The notes under the pieces: generated by a model
Seen by the model: the letters and a program-made list of their open reading frames with translations, nothing else
Told to the model about the DNA's origin: nothing
The model's database searches: none
Shown here: positions 48,850 to 61,321 of the stretch, piece by piece
Layout: each line of letters starts with the position of its first letter
Position numbering within the stretch: position 1 is the first letter of the stretch
Translations under genes and position numbers: made by a program
Assembly: GCA_022393335.1 (NCBI GenBank)
Contig: JAJEKB010000585.1
Location: 107,406-171,405 of the forward strand
Reading direction: 5' to 3'
Origin: Macrotrachela quadricornifera
Lineage: Eukaryota > Rotifera > Eurotatoria > Philodinida > Philodinidae
Length of the DNA: 64,000 nt

Positions 48850-49758
48850 TCATGATACAACTCCTATTTGTCTACGTCTTTTTATTTTATTCCATAGCAT
48901 TTGCCATATTGTTAAAAGACGAATATCAATTATAGCAATAATAGCTGGATCTATCGCAATTTCTATATAACTTAATAAAGAAGTAAATATAGCTGGATCA
49001 CTATTAACATTTGTAAACTGAAAAGCAAGTATATCTGGACTCCATAAAATAAGCCAAATAGAATAAAATGTTATTGTTTGTATTAAAAGTATTCGCTGAC
49101 GTTTACGACGACGACGAATAATTTGTTCACTTAAAACACCTTTTATTGAACTAACATAACGTATACCTAGACTAATAATGATAATATTTATAATAATAGG
49201 AATAATATAGATTACAAATAAATTAAATATTTGTACTATTAATGATGAATATTGTATATCACAAGATCCACCTCGCTTACGGGATATTTGTGCTAATGCA
49301 GTAAGAAATTGAATGATAAAATTAAGAGCCGGTAATATATACATAAGAAAATGAATAAAAATAATTAAATAAATTTTTTCTACATAAACATTTCTATTAT
49401 AAACAATTTGTATATGTCGACAAATATTAAATGCTAATAAAAGATAACTTTGTATAGTATTGATATAAATCTTTGATGCTGCTTCGAAATAACATATAAT
49501 ATCTCGAGATGTTGTAAATAAACACATAGCTGCTAAACGTATACTATATAAAATAAAAAATCGTGAAATAAGAAGAAAATCAGTAATTAAATAAACATAA
49601 ATCCACATCATATTTCGTTGTCGTAATGGTGAACATGCCAAGAATTCAATCCAAAAAATACCATGAATAATAATACCAATAATACATACGATTAGAATTG
49701 GTTCTAATGAATCGGCTGTACTTGGTGACCAGTTTAAAACAGAACATTGTGTTGACAT
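48850..49758 (-). CDS. Orphan rhodopsin-like GPCR, intronless
   Basis: 302 residues in one exon, with seven hydrophobic helices in a typical class A layout. An N-terminal NWS sequon precedes helix 1. The end of helix 3 reads FNICRHIQIVY, a variant of the DRY position. A basic loop 3 (RRRRKRQR) precedes helix 6 (LIQTITFYSIWLILWSPDIL). Helix 7 ends IDPAIIAIIDIRLL in the place of NPxxY. A Cys in the loop before helix 3 and one in loop 2 (GGSCDI) could form the class A disulfide. Intronless GPCRs of this kind are expanded in several invertebrates. No ligand can be inferred. Confidence 0.75.
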   Translation of the reverse strand: MSTQCSVLNWSPSTADSLEPILIVCIIGIIIHGIFWIEFLACSPLRQRNMMWIYVYLITDFLLISRFFILYSIRLAAMCLFTTSRDIICYFEAASKIYINTIQSYLLLAFNICRHIQIVYNRNVYVEKIYLIIFIHFLMYILPALNFIIQFLTALAQISRKRGGSCDIQYSSLIVQIFNLFVIYIIPIIINIIIISLGIRYVSSIKGVLSEQIIRRRRKRQRILLIQTITFYSIWLILWSPDILAFQFTNVNSDPAIFTSLLSYIEIAIDPAIIAIIDIRLLTIWQMLWNKIKRRRQIGVVS

Positions 49759-50816
49759 TATTACTACTGATTATTTTGGCATAAAACTGGAAAATACGTT
49801 GAGAACAAACTCAAAAAATGCAATGTCTAATTAGAATTGTTTGTTTTTTCATCAGTCATTTATCATAAAGATCAAACATACTGTCGAAACACGAAATAAA
49901 ACAGCATGATAAATCATAAAAAGATAGGTTTATTCATTATTATTATTACGCATCATTAAAATTGATAAAATCATCTCATTAAGGATTATTTTTTTCATTA
50001 AGATTAAACCTAACTTCCTTTTTTTATAATGATTATGAATATACTCTAGATACAATAGATAATCTTTTGTCTCTTGAAACAATTTCGCAGTTCTAATACT
50101 ATTTTTATGAAGTTATTCTATTTAAATAACTACAAATGAGATCATTATAAAATTATTTATATTCATTTGAAATCACCGAGAGGACGGATAATTACGAAGT
50201 TTAAGTTATATAAAGTTGCTTTTCATTTGGGACCGCATATACCTTAACATAAGACTTTTTATCAGTAAATATCTAATGTATCTTTAATTTTATAGCATAC
50301 AGTTTTTTTTGATTATAAAGTGATGAATTAATTAAACAATTGATCTATGTGTATAGATAATTTCGGCAACAATCTTTTTTTTTTTCTTTCACTGTTAAAA
50401 ATTTTCTGGTTAAATACAAAGAGCACCTTCAAACATAGACACAAATACAATCACTGAATGTCAATAATCAATAGAAGAAAAAAAACAAAGAAGAAAAGTT
50501 CATACATGTATACACTATTTAGAAAAAAAATGATCAATCTGACTTCCCTATATGGAAATCATAAAAAAATTACAAAGAAATTTTAAAGAAAGAGATCAAA
50601 ATTTGTTATTGTTGTTATTAGTTTTGTCGTTTGTTTTTATGACTGATTAAAAGGAAGAAAAGCAAATCATTCAAATATAAATATATGTGTATGTGTGTGT
50701 GTGTGTGTGTATATGTAAACGAAATAACACCAAAAAAAGAAGGTTTGTATTGTTATTGCACTCGATTGTAAGAAAAAGAGGAAGAAAAATAAATAAATCA
50801 ATCTGTAATATTTCAT
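49759..50816. other. Intergenic with a (TG)n microsatellite
   Basis: Between the GPCR promoter and the 3' end of the first Rab gene. The (TG)n tract spans about 50692-50710. No gene was found. Confidence 0.5.
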
Positions 50817-51971
50817 TCATGTTGTACAACATTTTTTTTGTGAACCACCAACTACTGTTCGTTTTGCTGCTCCAAGACGTGTACCATTTGCAGTTGATTG
50901 TGCATTATTAGGTTGATTAAGACGTCGTTTAAGTGCAAGGCTAGTTATTTCATTGAATGCTTCACTTATGTTCTTATTATCTTTTGCTGATGTTTCAAAA
51001 AATGGTAAATTTTTTTGTTCAGCATATTCACGTGCATCAGAAGTTAGGACAACTTTGCCCATTTCATTCTCATTATCATCTTTATTACCAACAAGAATTT
51101 TTGGGACAGTCTTATCACAATGCCGTTCCATTTCAGTGATCCAATCTTTTAAATTAGCAAAACTTTCACCATTTGTTACCTTAAAAATCGAACAAAATTG
51201 ATAAGATATATATAAAAAAAAGGATTTACACATACATCATAAACAATAATTACACCATCAGCACCTCGATAATAAGTACCTATTGATAAAAAAAAATAAA
51301 TGAAATTATTTTGATTATTTGTGAAAATTTTTTTTTATTTACTAGTAATAACACGAAAACGTTCTTGACCAGCTGTATCCCTAAATAAAATAATACAAAG
51401 ATAAATGTAGATACATTCATTAGATAATGAAAAATTAATTCAGAAATGACATATATATATATTGCGTTTTATATATAAAATTAAATAAAAGTTGTATGTC
51501 AAATGCATTAATATTTGTCAAATAATGATAAGTACTAAGCATATATATTTGACAAATGAAAACTAATATTTATTTATTCTTCTTTAAGATTTATGATCTA
51601 TATTAAATCGTTTATTTATGATTATTGTGATAAAAAACGAGTAGGATTTTCTAAAATTTAAAATTGCCATTAAATTATTAAACTACTAATATCTATTATA
51701 TTCTAAAACATGTATTTTTCGATCATAATTATATACTATTTGTAATTTTATTATAAGCAAAATTAAAAACAAACCATATTTGTATTCGACATTGATGTCC
51801 ATCAACATTAAGAGTACTCATTTTAAAATCTACACCAATGGTTGTAATATAGGCAGCTGTAAAAATATCATCAACAAAACGAACCATTAATGAACTTTTT
51901 CCCACGCCTGAATCTCCAATAATAAGAATTTTAAATGTTTGAACAGGATCAAGATTTTTTGTTGATGCCAT
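50817..51971 (-). CDS. Rab GTPase, Rab35/Rab1-like (copy A)
   Basis: Vesicle-traffic switch on membranes. Four minus-strand exons: 51775-51971, 51343-51380, 51236-51279, 50817-51179; 213 residues. P-loop GDSGVGKS (19-26), switch I with [10 protein letters not shown] (effector Thr), switch [21 protein letters not shown]4 GNKDD, G5 ETSAK. The C-terminus KKCCTT carries a double Cys for geranylgeranylation. The sequence is closest to Rab35/Rab1. Intron 1 (394 bp) falls inside the codon for the Trp before DTAGQ. It lies just downstream, in the same orientation, of a second Rab with the same general design. Together they look like a tandem duplicate pair. Confidence 0.92.
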
Positions 51972-52221
51972 ATCTGAAAAGACAAATAAATTATATAATT
52001 TTGTTTTTACATATTACTTATATTTTGTTTCAAATATTTTAATTGAAAAAAAATTGGTTTTTTTTTGTTTTGTATGAAATTGCAAAAGCGAGAAAAAAAA
52101 GAACATATTGTATACTGATGATATGTACGAGATAACAAGTTCAGAACAAAAAATTGTAATGGAATGCAATAAGAGAAAATTTGAATATCCGAAAAGAAAT
52201 AAGTAAAAAAAAGAAAAAGAT

Positions 52222-53545
52222 TTATTTGCAACAAGCTCCACTGTGTTTCTTATCTTTTTTCTTCGATTTTCCTGATGCTTTTAATCGAATAGCTTGTGAT
52301 GTTGTACCACCATTTGCCATATCATTATATTGTGTTGGTTGTCCTTTTTTACGTGCATCTAAACGTTGATATAATGCTAAACGTGTAACTGCATAAAAAG
52401 CTTCAGTAACATTTTTATTATCTTTTGCTGATGTTTCAAAAAATGTTAAATTCATTTGTCGTGCATATTGTTGAGCATCAGATGTTGATACAATTTTTTC
52501 TGATTGTTCATTATCTGATGATGAATTATCATCTTTATTTCCAACAAGTACTTTGGCAATATTTTCATCACAGTATTTATTTATCTCATCAATCCAACGA
52601 CGTATACGAGAAAATGATTCACCATTAGTTACATCATAGACTACTAAGACACCAGCAGCATCACGATAATACTAAAAATATTAAAATAAAAACAAAATAT
52701 TAAATAAAATAAATAAGACTTACAGTTGTTGTTATCACACGAAATCGTTCTTGGCCAGCAGTATCCCTAAAAAATTAATTTATAACAATATAGAAATCTT
52801 TAATTGATGAATAATTTTTAGATTCACAAAATCTCAATTATTTCAACATTTAATTTGAGTAAATTAATATATACAACCTATCCATTAATACAGATATTCT
52901 ATTAATTTTTCATTTCTACCTGTTAGTCTTACTTAACAAAATCTAGATGAAATAATTTCATCACAACTAAATATATTTTTAAAAAAAAGAGAATATCATA
53001 TAATAAAAAAGATTATAGTAGTCGTATTGTACTATCTAAACATTTACTAAATATAAAATCGAGACATATTTAATGCATATAAGCAAAATTTTGATATATT
53101 TTTCGATTGAAATTACTAATCATACATTTTTTTCTTTATAATTTTTTAGTACTAAATAATAATAAAAAAAGAATTTTTAATATGTTACTAATCTTTTCTG
53201 TCATTAATCTATGCAAATTTTTAAAAGATTTTTTTTTTTAGGAAATTAAAGTTTTTCAATTTTGTTTATTTTATATTAAATAAAAATGAAAACTAACCAA
53301 ATCTGAACTTTGCATTGATGACCATCAATAACTAATGTTCGAACTTTAAAATCCACACCAATTGTTGGAAAAAATGTTGTTTGAAATGTTTCATCAACAA
53401 AACGAGTCATTAAACTACTCTAGATAATCGAAAAACAAAAACATATAAACAAAATTTTTTATAAAATAAAAAAACAAACTTTTCCAACACTTGATTCACC
53501 AATAATGAGAATTTTAAAATGAAGTACTTCATTTGAACTGGCCAT
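52222..53545 (-). CDS. Rab GTPase, Rab35/Rab1-like (copy B)
   Basis: Four minus-strand exons: 53480-53545, 53298-53419, 52724-52766, 52222-52671; 226 residues. The P-loop GESSVGKS (16-23) differs from the usual GDSGVGKS and is split by intron 1 between Lys and Ser. FPTIGVDFK supplies switch [19 protein letters not shown] switch II, then GNKDD and [10 protein letters not shown] Ser/Asp-rich insert (NSSSDNEQSEK) follows G4. The end is KKKDKKHSGACCK, with a CC prenylation motif one residue from the end. It shares the Trp-codon phase 2 intron with copy A; the following intron differs by a few bases and copy A has one more. Its ATG lies 371 bp from a divergent gene. Confidence 0.92.
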
Positions 53546-53916
53546 ATTAAATTGAAACAATGATTGTTTTTCTTAATTTAGATTCATAACAATCTAAAAG
53601 TCTAATCTATACGTCTTCCTTTACCTTATATAGATAAAAATAATATGGATATTAATGATTCATTAGTATCCATTAAACACCTTTCTTTTTTTTTTCTAAA
53701 ATAAGATGATAACGCCATCTATATTATAAAGATTTTTTATTTTATTTTTAAGAAATTATTTTTAAATTTTTAATAATATTTTTAAAATTAAAATATAAAT
53801 AAATTAAATAAATAATAATTTTTATGATTATTTAATGAAACAAAGAACACCCGGTCATTCAATCGATCGATCCATATGTTCGTTAAGGAAAAAATTCATT
53901 AAAAAAAATTTTTTTA
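53546..53916. promoter_or_regulatory. Divergent promoter region
   Basis: The 371 bp between the start codons of Rab copy B (-) and the repeat-rich orphan gene (+) must drive both genes if no distant first exons exist. It is very AT-rich and has no clear TATA box at a fixed distance. Confidence 0.45.
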
Positions 53917-56900
53917 ATGGATGAAGTAAAGAAAAAAAATACGTCTACTTGTATGGAAGATGAAAATAATCATGATAATTTATTTAATCTTAAAGTAATT
54001 AATTTAAAAACACAAAATGAAAATTTATAATTCTATTTGTATTTAGCGATTAAAAGATGGTTATGTATCTATTGTGGATAAAATGGGTTATGGAAAATTT
54101 AAACCATATCTTCAACGTTTATTTCATTCAATTGAAATAATGCTTATACATGAAATAACAGAATTTAAAAAAATTGATGCTAAATATCAGTAAGTTAATT
54201 TTAGATTTTAATTTGATGTTTATTATTCTTTTTTTTTTTGCTTTTTAAATAGAGATATGGTACGTCAATGTCATATCTATGAAAAAACATTATCGATGCT
54301 TAAAGAAGTAAATTGAATAGAAAGTTTAGAATTACAAATTTTATGTTTATTTATTTATTTGTAGAATAATTGTTATGAAACGGCTTCATTTAAGTAAGTT
54401 TTTATTCGATATTAATTCATTTCCATCAAAGACTATCGAATCATCGATTATTATAATTTTTTCAATTGATTATAAAATTTTTATAGAATGAATCCATTTT
54501 CATTATCAATCTCATGTTTCTCGATATGCGAAGAGATGAGGCAAGCTAGCCCTACCTCCCATATTTTGGATGTATACGTACATGAAATTAGAATTCAAAA
54601 AAAGAAGAATTCGCTTAGCTTTGACATTGGAAAATTTTTTATACTGTATGATCTATTTGTCTTTTCAACTGTCATATCAACGACAAGTTTTAGTCTATTC
54701 CATCGAGCGGAAAAAAATAGGCACTGGATTAAGCAAATCATTTCTATAAAGTGATTATATGTTAAAGTTTGATTTCATAATAAGATTGTTTTATTTCAAT
54801 TTGACTTCTTGCCTTTGAAATTATATTATTAATCGTGTAACAACTAATATTACAACTTGTAGAAAAAAAAAATGTTTTTCCTTTTATTTTTAATAACAGA
54901 TAACACGAAATAAGTAGAAATAGTACTTCACCAAAATGATTAAAATTTTCGATTAAAAAAGAAACTAAGACTACAAATAAACTACAATGATCTTTTCAAA
55001 ATTATCATCTTCTCTTTTTCTTTATATATTTCATAGATGAAATAAAGTCATGATGCTATCATAAAAGCTTTTATTGCCAATTAATTATTCAATGTTCAGA
55101 TTAAGAAAATATTAAATTAGAGAAAAAAAAAGTGTACTTTTTAAGTACATTTTTAGTTCTATATATAGCATATTAACCAATAGAGAAGACTTCTTATACA
55201 TAAATTATGCTTAATATATTTCTTTATTTTCATTTTTGAATATATTAAATAATATCTTTTTAGACACTAAGATCATCAATCAATCTCCTGATCTAATTGT
55301 CTATTTAGCATATAGAATAAGAAAAAAAAAAGAAGTCTCTTATGATATATTTGCATGTTTTCTGAATACTTCAAACATCATTGATTAGAATAATTTTCTA
55401 ATTAAAATTCATTGATCATTCTATAAATAATTTCTTATTCATTATAATTAAAAATTTTAAATATTTACTTTATTTATAATTGTATATTAATATTTTTAGT
55501 GAATCAAGTAATACATACGCATTAGATGATTTAACTAAAGTTACTCCATATCTTGCACCTGATCTTCTTCAATCAACACTTGGTGCAATAAATAATGGTG
55601 GTGGAAGTACATCAATACAATTTCGTTTACCTCGTCGACGTTCATCATTATCTAATCGTCAATATGTTTCAACACCACTTGGACCAACACGAACAAATAA
55701 AGCAACAGTTCCACTTGCTCATTTTGATGATGATTCTTCATTTGTTCTTACTAATAGTCTTGGTTTTCAACAACAGGATAAACAATTTATTGATGCATTT
55801 ACTGAACCCGAACCTATTTTAATAATTGAAAAAAAAAGATTTCTCTTGTCAAATAAATCCTATATATATAGATAAAGAAATAGAAACAATTCATCTTATG
55901 ATTGAATCTCAATCAACACAAACAAATATAATATCAACAGAAACAATTGCTTGTCAAATAAATCCAAATTTAAATGATTGTTCAATTCAAACAATGGTAA
56001 ACGAACAAAATGATTTTTCTTGTCAAATTGAACCAATAACAAATAATCAAATAACTGAAACAGTTATAATAGATTATCATACACAAATAATACAAACTGA
56101 TATTATTTCTACGAATGAATATTCATGTCAAGTAACACCTGAATATGTTCATCAAAATGTTGAAACAATACCTATTGTAACACATGATATCGCTTTACAA
56201 TCATCAATAAATAATGTAAAATAAATTATTTAACAATAACAATAATAATAATAAATTTATATTTATTTTTAGTCTATAATATGTGATAATCAAGAAATCC
56301 AAACTGATTTTATTTTACATATTGATGTATCAACTCAATATGAACTTGATATTGATATACCTGATACAGTAATTCTTCCAATTGTATTTAGTGAAGAATT
56401 ACCAATATCAAATGAGATTGAAATTTTAATTGAAAATGAAAATATTGAAATAGATAAAAAAATTTTTATTGATCAACAATGTCAAACTATAAATAATAAT
56501 TATATTCAATTAAATGAATATACTCAAACTCCACATATTTATTTAAATGATTGTGCAATACAATCATCATCAATAATTAAATATGAAAATCAATCTAGTC
56601 AAACTGATATATATTTTAATAATTATTCATCATCTATTTATATTATTCCAACATTAAATAATCAATCATATTATTCATCAACAATTGTAATGATACCACA
56701 AGAAAATCCATCATTACAAACTTCAATTATGATTGATAAAGAAATTCAATGTAATATTTGTTTACTAGATAAACCAATTCCAATTGAAATTGAACATGAA
56801 ATTAAAAAAATTGATAGAAAAAGTATTATTCAACAACAATTAGATGAAAAAGAAAAACAAATGAATAGAATTATTGGTAAGAAAAATAAAATATTTATAT

Positions 56901-59135
56901 AGAAATTTATGTCAAATAAATATTATTATGAAAAGGTTAGGACGTTTGAAAAAGTACAATATGAAATTAATTTAATAGAATGTATTCTGAATTATAAGAG
57001 TGCAAACTGATTTGACATGAGTACAACTAATCTTTATTATTTTTTCTAGTTTCAAGCCTGAAGCAAATTATATTAAATGAGAATGTAGAAATGATTCTTT
57101 AAGGGATTTCGTCAATTGTAGACGTCTTTTGCTGTCATGATATAATTCATTTGCACTTAAATATTTTTTTTTTCTCTTCAGTGCACAATTCGATGAAATT
57201 TCTAATTGTATTAATAAAAATCATTTCCTCATTATTTTAGTAAAACTAAACTATTTAGTTTATTAATAATGATATTAAATACTAATGATTAAGAAAGTTT
57301 AATGAATTATACGATGTTTCTTTTCTTTTTAAATTCCAGATATTGTTTTCAGAAGGACTAATACTATCCATTTACATTTCTAATATGAGCGACATTATAT
57401 TTTTCTTAAGTAAATAATATAATACCATATGTTATTCATATAATGATATAGAAAAGAATTCTATATGTTTGAATTAGCATATATGATTACTTCTAATCTG
57501 TCTTTAATTATTTTTGTTTAGTTGAAAAGATAATTTAAAATTTTTTTTTTCATTATTAACATATTGGGTGAGACTATGACGCGTTGTTATTCATTTTTTA
57601 TATTAATCCTTTTATGAGCAATGTGACATATATGACCTAGATTTTTTGTTTTAATTTATAAAAAACATATTCCTAATATTACTCAAATTTTGTGTACATT
57701 CTTTAATATCTTGAAACTATGTTTATTCTATTCATAAACTTCCATAACTTTATGTTCAGTGATCGATAAATGTAATATCAAGTTAGTTAACTATGAAATC
57801 AGTACTTTTTCTTGCAGAAATTGGAATATATATTTGACCTAATACCCAGTAAATAACTCAAATAGAATTGAATTGAAGTAGAACTTATCGATAGTAAGAG
57901 TTGAGTGAAGTGACATACAACCAGAGGTGTTCATATCTAATTCAATATATATTTCTTGCTTTAGCAAAACTTTTAGAAAAATTATTTTCATATAACTTGC
58001 TGTATATGAACGTATTACACGCTTTGCATTCCAATATTATTAATCTGTTTCGTATGCATGATAATCTAGATGATGGTCTATCTGACTGCGTCATTGAGAA
58101 TTGATTATTTAAAAATCATCTGTTAAAGGATTATTATGATATATGACACCATTATATGATTAATTTTTAAGACATAGCTTCTAGTTATTGTCAGGATGAA
58201 TTTTTCATTTAAGTTGACAATACTATGTCATTGTGAAGTTATCTATTATTAGAATTAATTTTTTATTATTAAAAAAAAAATATAATTATCATGTTGTATT
58301 TATGAAAAATAAATTTTGAATCAAAAAGCTTGTCAACGCAGCCCCTTTGATCCTAAAATGTGATATTCATATATTTTTCTCAGCTTAATTATTGTAATCT
58401 AAAATACTAGAACTGAATTATATCTAATAAATGAAATGAACGTGTCTGTAAGGGCGTGGCGGGGGAGCCGGAAAATCTCGACCTAGAATTTACACTCAAA
58501 TTTTTATGAGTTCTATAGAAAAGACGCAAATCATATTTTCTATATCCTACAATATTTTTTATCAAAAAGAAAGTAAGCAGAAAATTGTTTATAATCTTTA
58601 TGCAAAATCAAGCATCCGTTTCTAACCTATACAATGTAGTCAAGTATGTGGAAAGATATTTGAATAGAATGGATCGAATTAAGAGATTAAACGAGATTCA
58701 TCTAATATTTCTTTTTTTTTTTATTATAATTCTATTTAGAAGAATATGCTACACTCTATGGAGAATTTGAAACTGAACGACGTCGGAATATGGATTTAAC
58801 AGAAGCTCGTGATCGTTTAGCAGATCATATAAAAGTTCTTTCAGATGAATTAGGTGATCGAGAGGTATTAAAATATTTTTATATTAAAAAAAAAAGAAAT
58901 TTATGTTTTATTTTTAAATTTTTTAAGATAAATCAAGAAAGATTATTAATTAAAAGTTGTCAACAAAATAAATTAATCAATTATATGTTACCACAAATTG
59001 ATTGTTCACCGATGTCAAAAAAAGTAAAAAAAAAAAAACACAAAACTTATTTATATTTTTAATATTTTATTTTCTTTTTTTTAGAAACATCACTCAGCTA
59101 CTAGTTTTCGTCGACTTTTACCCAAATTCAAATGA
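53917..59135 (+). CDS. Repeat-rich protein of unknown family (one-base frameshift)
   Basis: Nine exons: 53917-53994, 54047-54189, 54253-54307, 54365-54393, 55500-56215, 56273-56876, 58740-58864, 58928-59023, 59085-59135. The phases agree only if one base in the A9 run at 55829-55837 is ignored; about 631 residues then result. The N-terminal part is helical (KDGYVSIVDKMGYGKFKPYL, then HSIEIMLIHEI). The middle (exons 5-6, about 400 residues) repeats short motifs: FSCQI.P, ACQI.P, S.QT, QTD, each with Asn/Ile/Glu-rich spacers. The C-terminal exons form a charged helix (EFETERRRNMDLTEARDRLA, DHIKVLSDELGDRE) and end SFRRLLPKFK. A 1.86-kb intron splits middle from end; exons 7-9 could instead be a separate gene. 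I do not recognise the family. Starts and splice sites are of normal quality. Confidence 0.6.
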
Positions 59136-61321
59136 AATATAAATATTAACACTGTACAAAGAAATTATTCTATTTTCTATTCACTTTCTCTTTTTTTTTG
59201 TTTGTTTGATAATTCATATTAGTATAATAAAATCAACGAATAACAAGCACCATTTTAAGGTGTCGATTATATCTCTAGAGATTTTTATTCAAATTAGAAG
59301 GAAATACTCATTAAAATAATGGCATGAACTGTAAAAGCTATGACGAGAATTTTTATTTTCTTTTTCTACTATTCTGTCTATATCCACTTAGTACGCATGA
59401 GATAGATCGGAGTGGAATTTTTGATAGCTATATATATATATATCTGCTAGCAAAACTAATAAAAAAATAATTTTTTCTTATTAAGCGGCATGAAGAAAAC
59501 TTCTGTCATTCCGTCATTATCATTCTTCTTTTTTTTTTTTTTGTTCTCATTTGGCTATTGCTGTCAAACCCATTGACGAACACAAAGGTGATGAAAAATT
59601 CATATTATAAGTATAAATAAGTTGCGTGACGTATGTTCACTTCAATCATTAATTATAAAAAAAAACATCTTCCCTGTTATTTAATAAAACTATTTACTCA
59701 TTTACTAATCAGTAAATTTTCTTATCAGGTAATTTAATATAACTTGAGAAAGCTATTTGAAATTTTATGACTTTTCAAGAATCTGACACTTCTTCTTTTT
59801 TTCTAAAAGTTCTATGATCTAATTTAAAATGCAAAAAAAATATATAATAAATATTTTTAAATAACAGTAAAAGCTTTTCTTAGTTTAACAAAGTAAAAAT
59901 GACGTCGTGTCTGATTATAATTTTACATTGAAAAAAAAAAGCTATTTTTTTTTCTCGTTCAGTTACAAGATATTTAGATTAGAAAACACGTTTGTTATAG
60001 TAAGTGGTGCGAAAGGATTATTAAGCAAAGAAAACGGAAGCATGAACTTCCAAGGTGATTGTTCATTTATATAAAACAAGTAAGAAAACCTCCATAGAGT
60101 ACATGCATTTTGTTCTCTTAGATCTCATTATTGTAGACATCCCACATGGATGTAGGTAGGCCTTTTTTGCTGAAGAAAAAAAGAAAGAACAAATATTTCT
60201 TTATGCTTTTTCATCGAATGTTCCGGCAACACTGTAATAATAAACTCGGATGTCAAACCATTTTTTTCTTTAACGTCATATACACCTTCATTAAGTTCGC
60301 TTCAAAATACAAATTTTTTATGCTTCAACAGTAATTTTATACTTATGTTATTGTAAATGGAAATTACTGCTGTTTTCTATCTATCTGTTTTTCTTTTTTT
60401 AATATTTATCATTTATAAAAATATATGTAAGAAAAATTCAAATATAACCATATGTTATGTTATGTGAATAGTTTTCTTTTTTCAATCGCATAATAAATGG
60501 ATTGTTATAGGCGAAGAGAGAAAAATAGTTTTTTTTTGTCATGAACGTGTCTACTTATCTTATTTAATTATTTTGATTGATTATTCTTGCGTTCTCAGTG
60601 AAAGATGAGACTATTTTTTTTTCTATAACATCCTTATTTCTTATATATAGATGGATCATTGAATATACAGAAATAGAATAGCTTATGGAAGGGGTTTTTT
60701 TTTCTAAAGAATTCTTCATCATAGATACTTGTTCGATGTAATATATTTCACATCATAAACCGCTTAAACACTCGAGAGTTGTTATTGTTCCTTGATTTTT
60801 TACTATTATTTATAGGCATACTTTGCTTTGTTTTCTTTTTCTTCTTTCTTTTTAAATAAAAAAAAACACACTCTCATGATATAATCTATGCTTAATAATA
60901 CAATTTTTTGTTTTTCTTATTATCGTCTTAGTTAAAAATTTTCATGCAAACATCGGGTATGTCTTTAAGAGTAACGAGTATAATCGGCTCATTATGACAA
61001 CAAGTTTTACTTATAGAAAAGTATTTTATTTGAATAGAATGTTTTTTTTTCTACTTAATCGTTTTCAATTGATTCTAACAATATATTCATTAGTTTTACA
61101 GAATTATTTATTAATAATGTGTATATTAGTACTTACATACTCTCAGTTTAATTGTTTATATTTTTATTTTTTTCAAAATATTTTTTGGATAAAAATAGAA
61201 TTAATAATTATAGAAAAAGAAAAATAATAAAAAAACAATAAGAGGATCTTTGATGCTAAAATCATTTTTGTTTTTCTAGATATAAAACTATTTACGATAA
61301 TCTAAAAATAATTTAAGACAA
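59136..61321. other. Intergenic, no supported gene
   Basis: T/A-tract-rich sequence between two + genes. Small ORFs (for example 60994-61227) are Phe/Leu/Ile-rich tract artefacts. It should contain the 3' UTR of the orphan gene and the promoter of the GPCR at 61322. Confidence 0.45.

Noticed and set aside
54488..54754. 88-codon plus-strand ORF
   Set aside because: It lies in intron 4 of the repeat-rich orphan gene and does not join in phase with the neighbouring exons.
57901..58104. 67-codon ORF
   Set aside because: Inside the 1.86-kb intron 6, without ATG support, splice sites or domain.
60994..61227. 77-codon plus-strand ORF rich in Phe and Leu
   Set aside because: Composition is explained by T-rich sequence; no domain and no conserved pattern.
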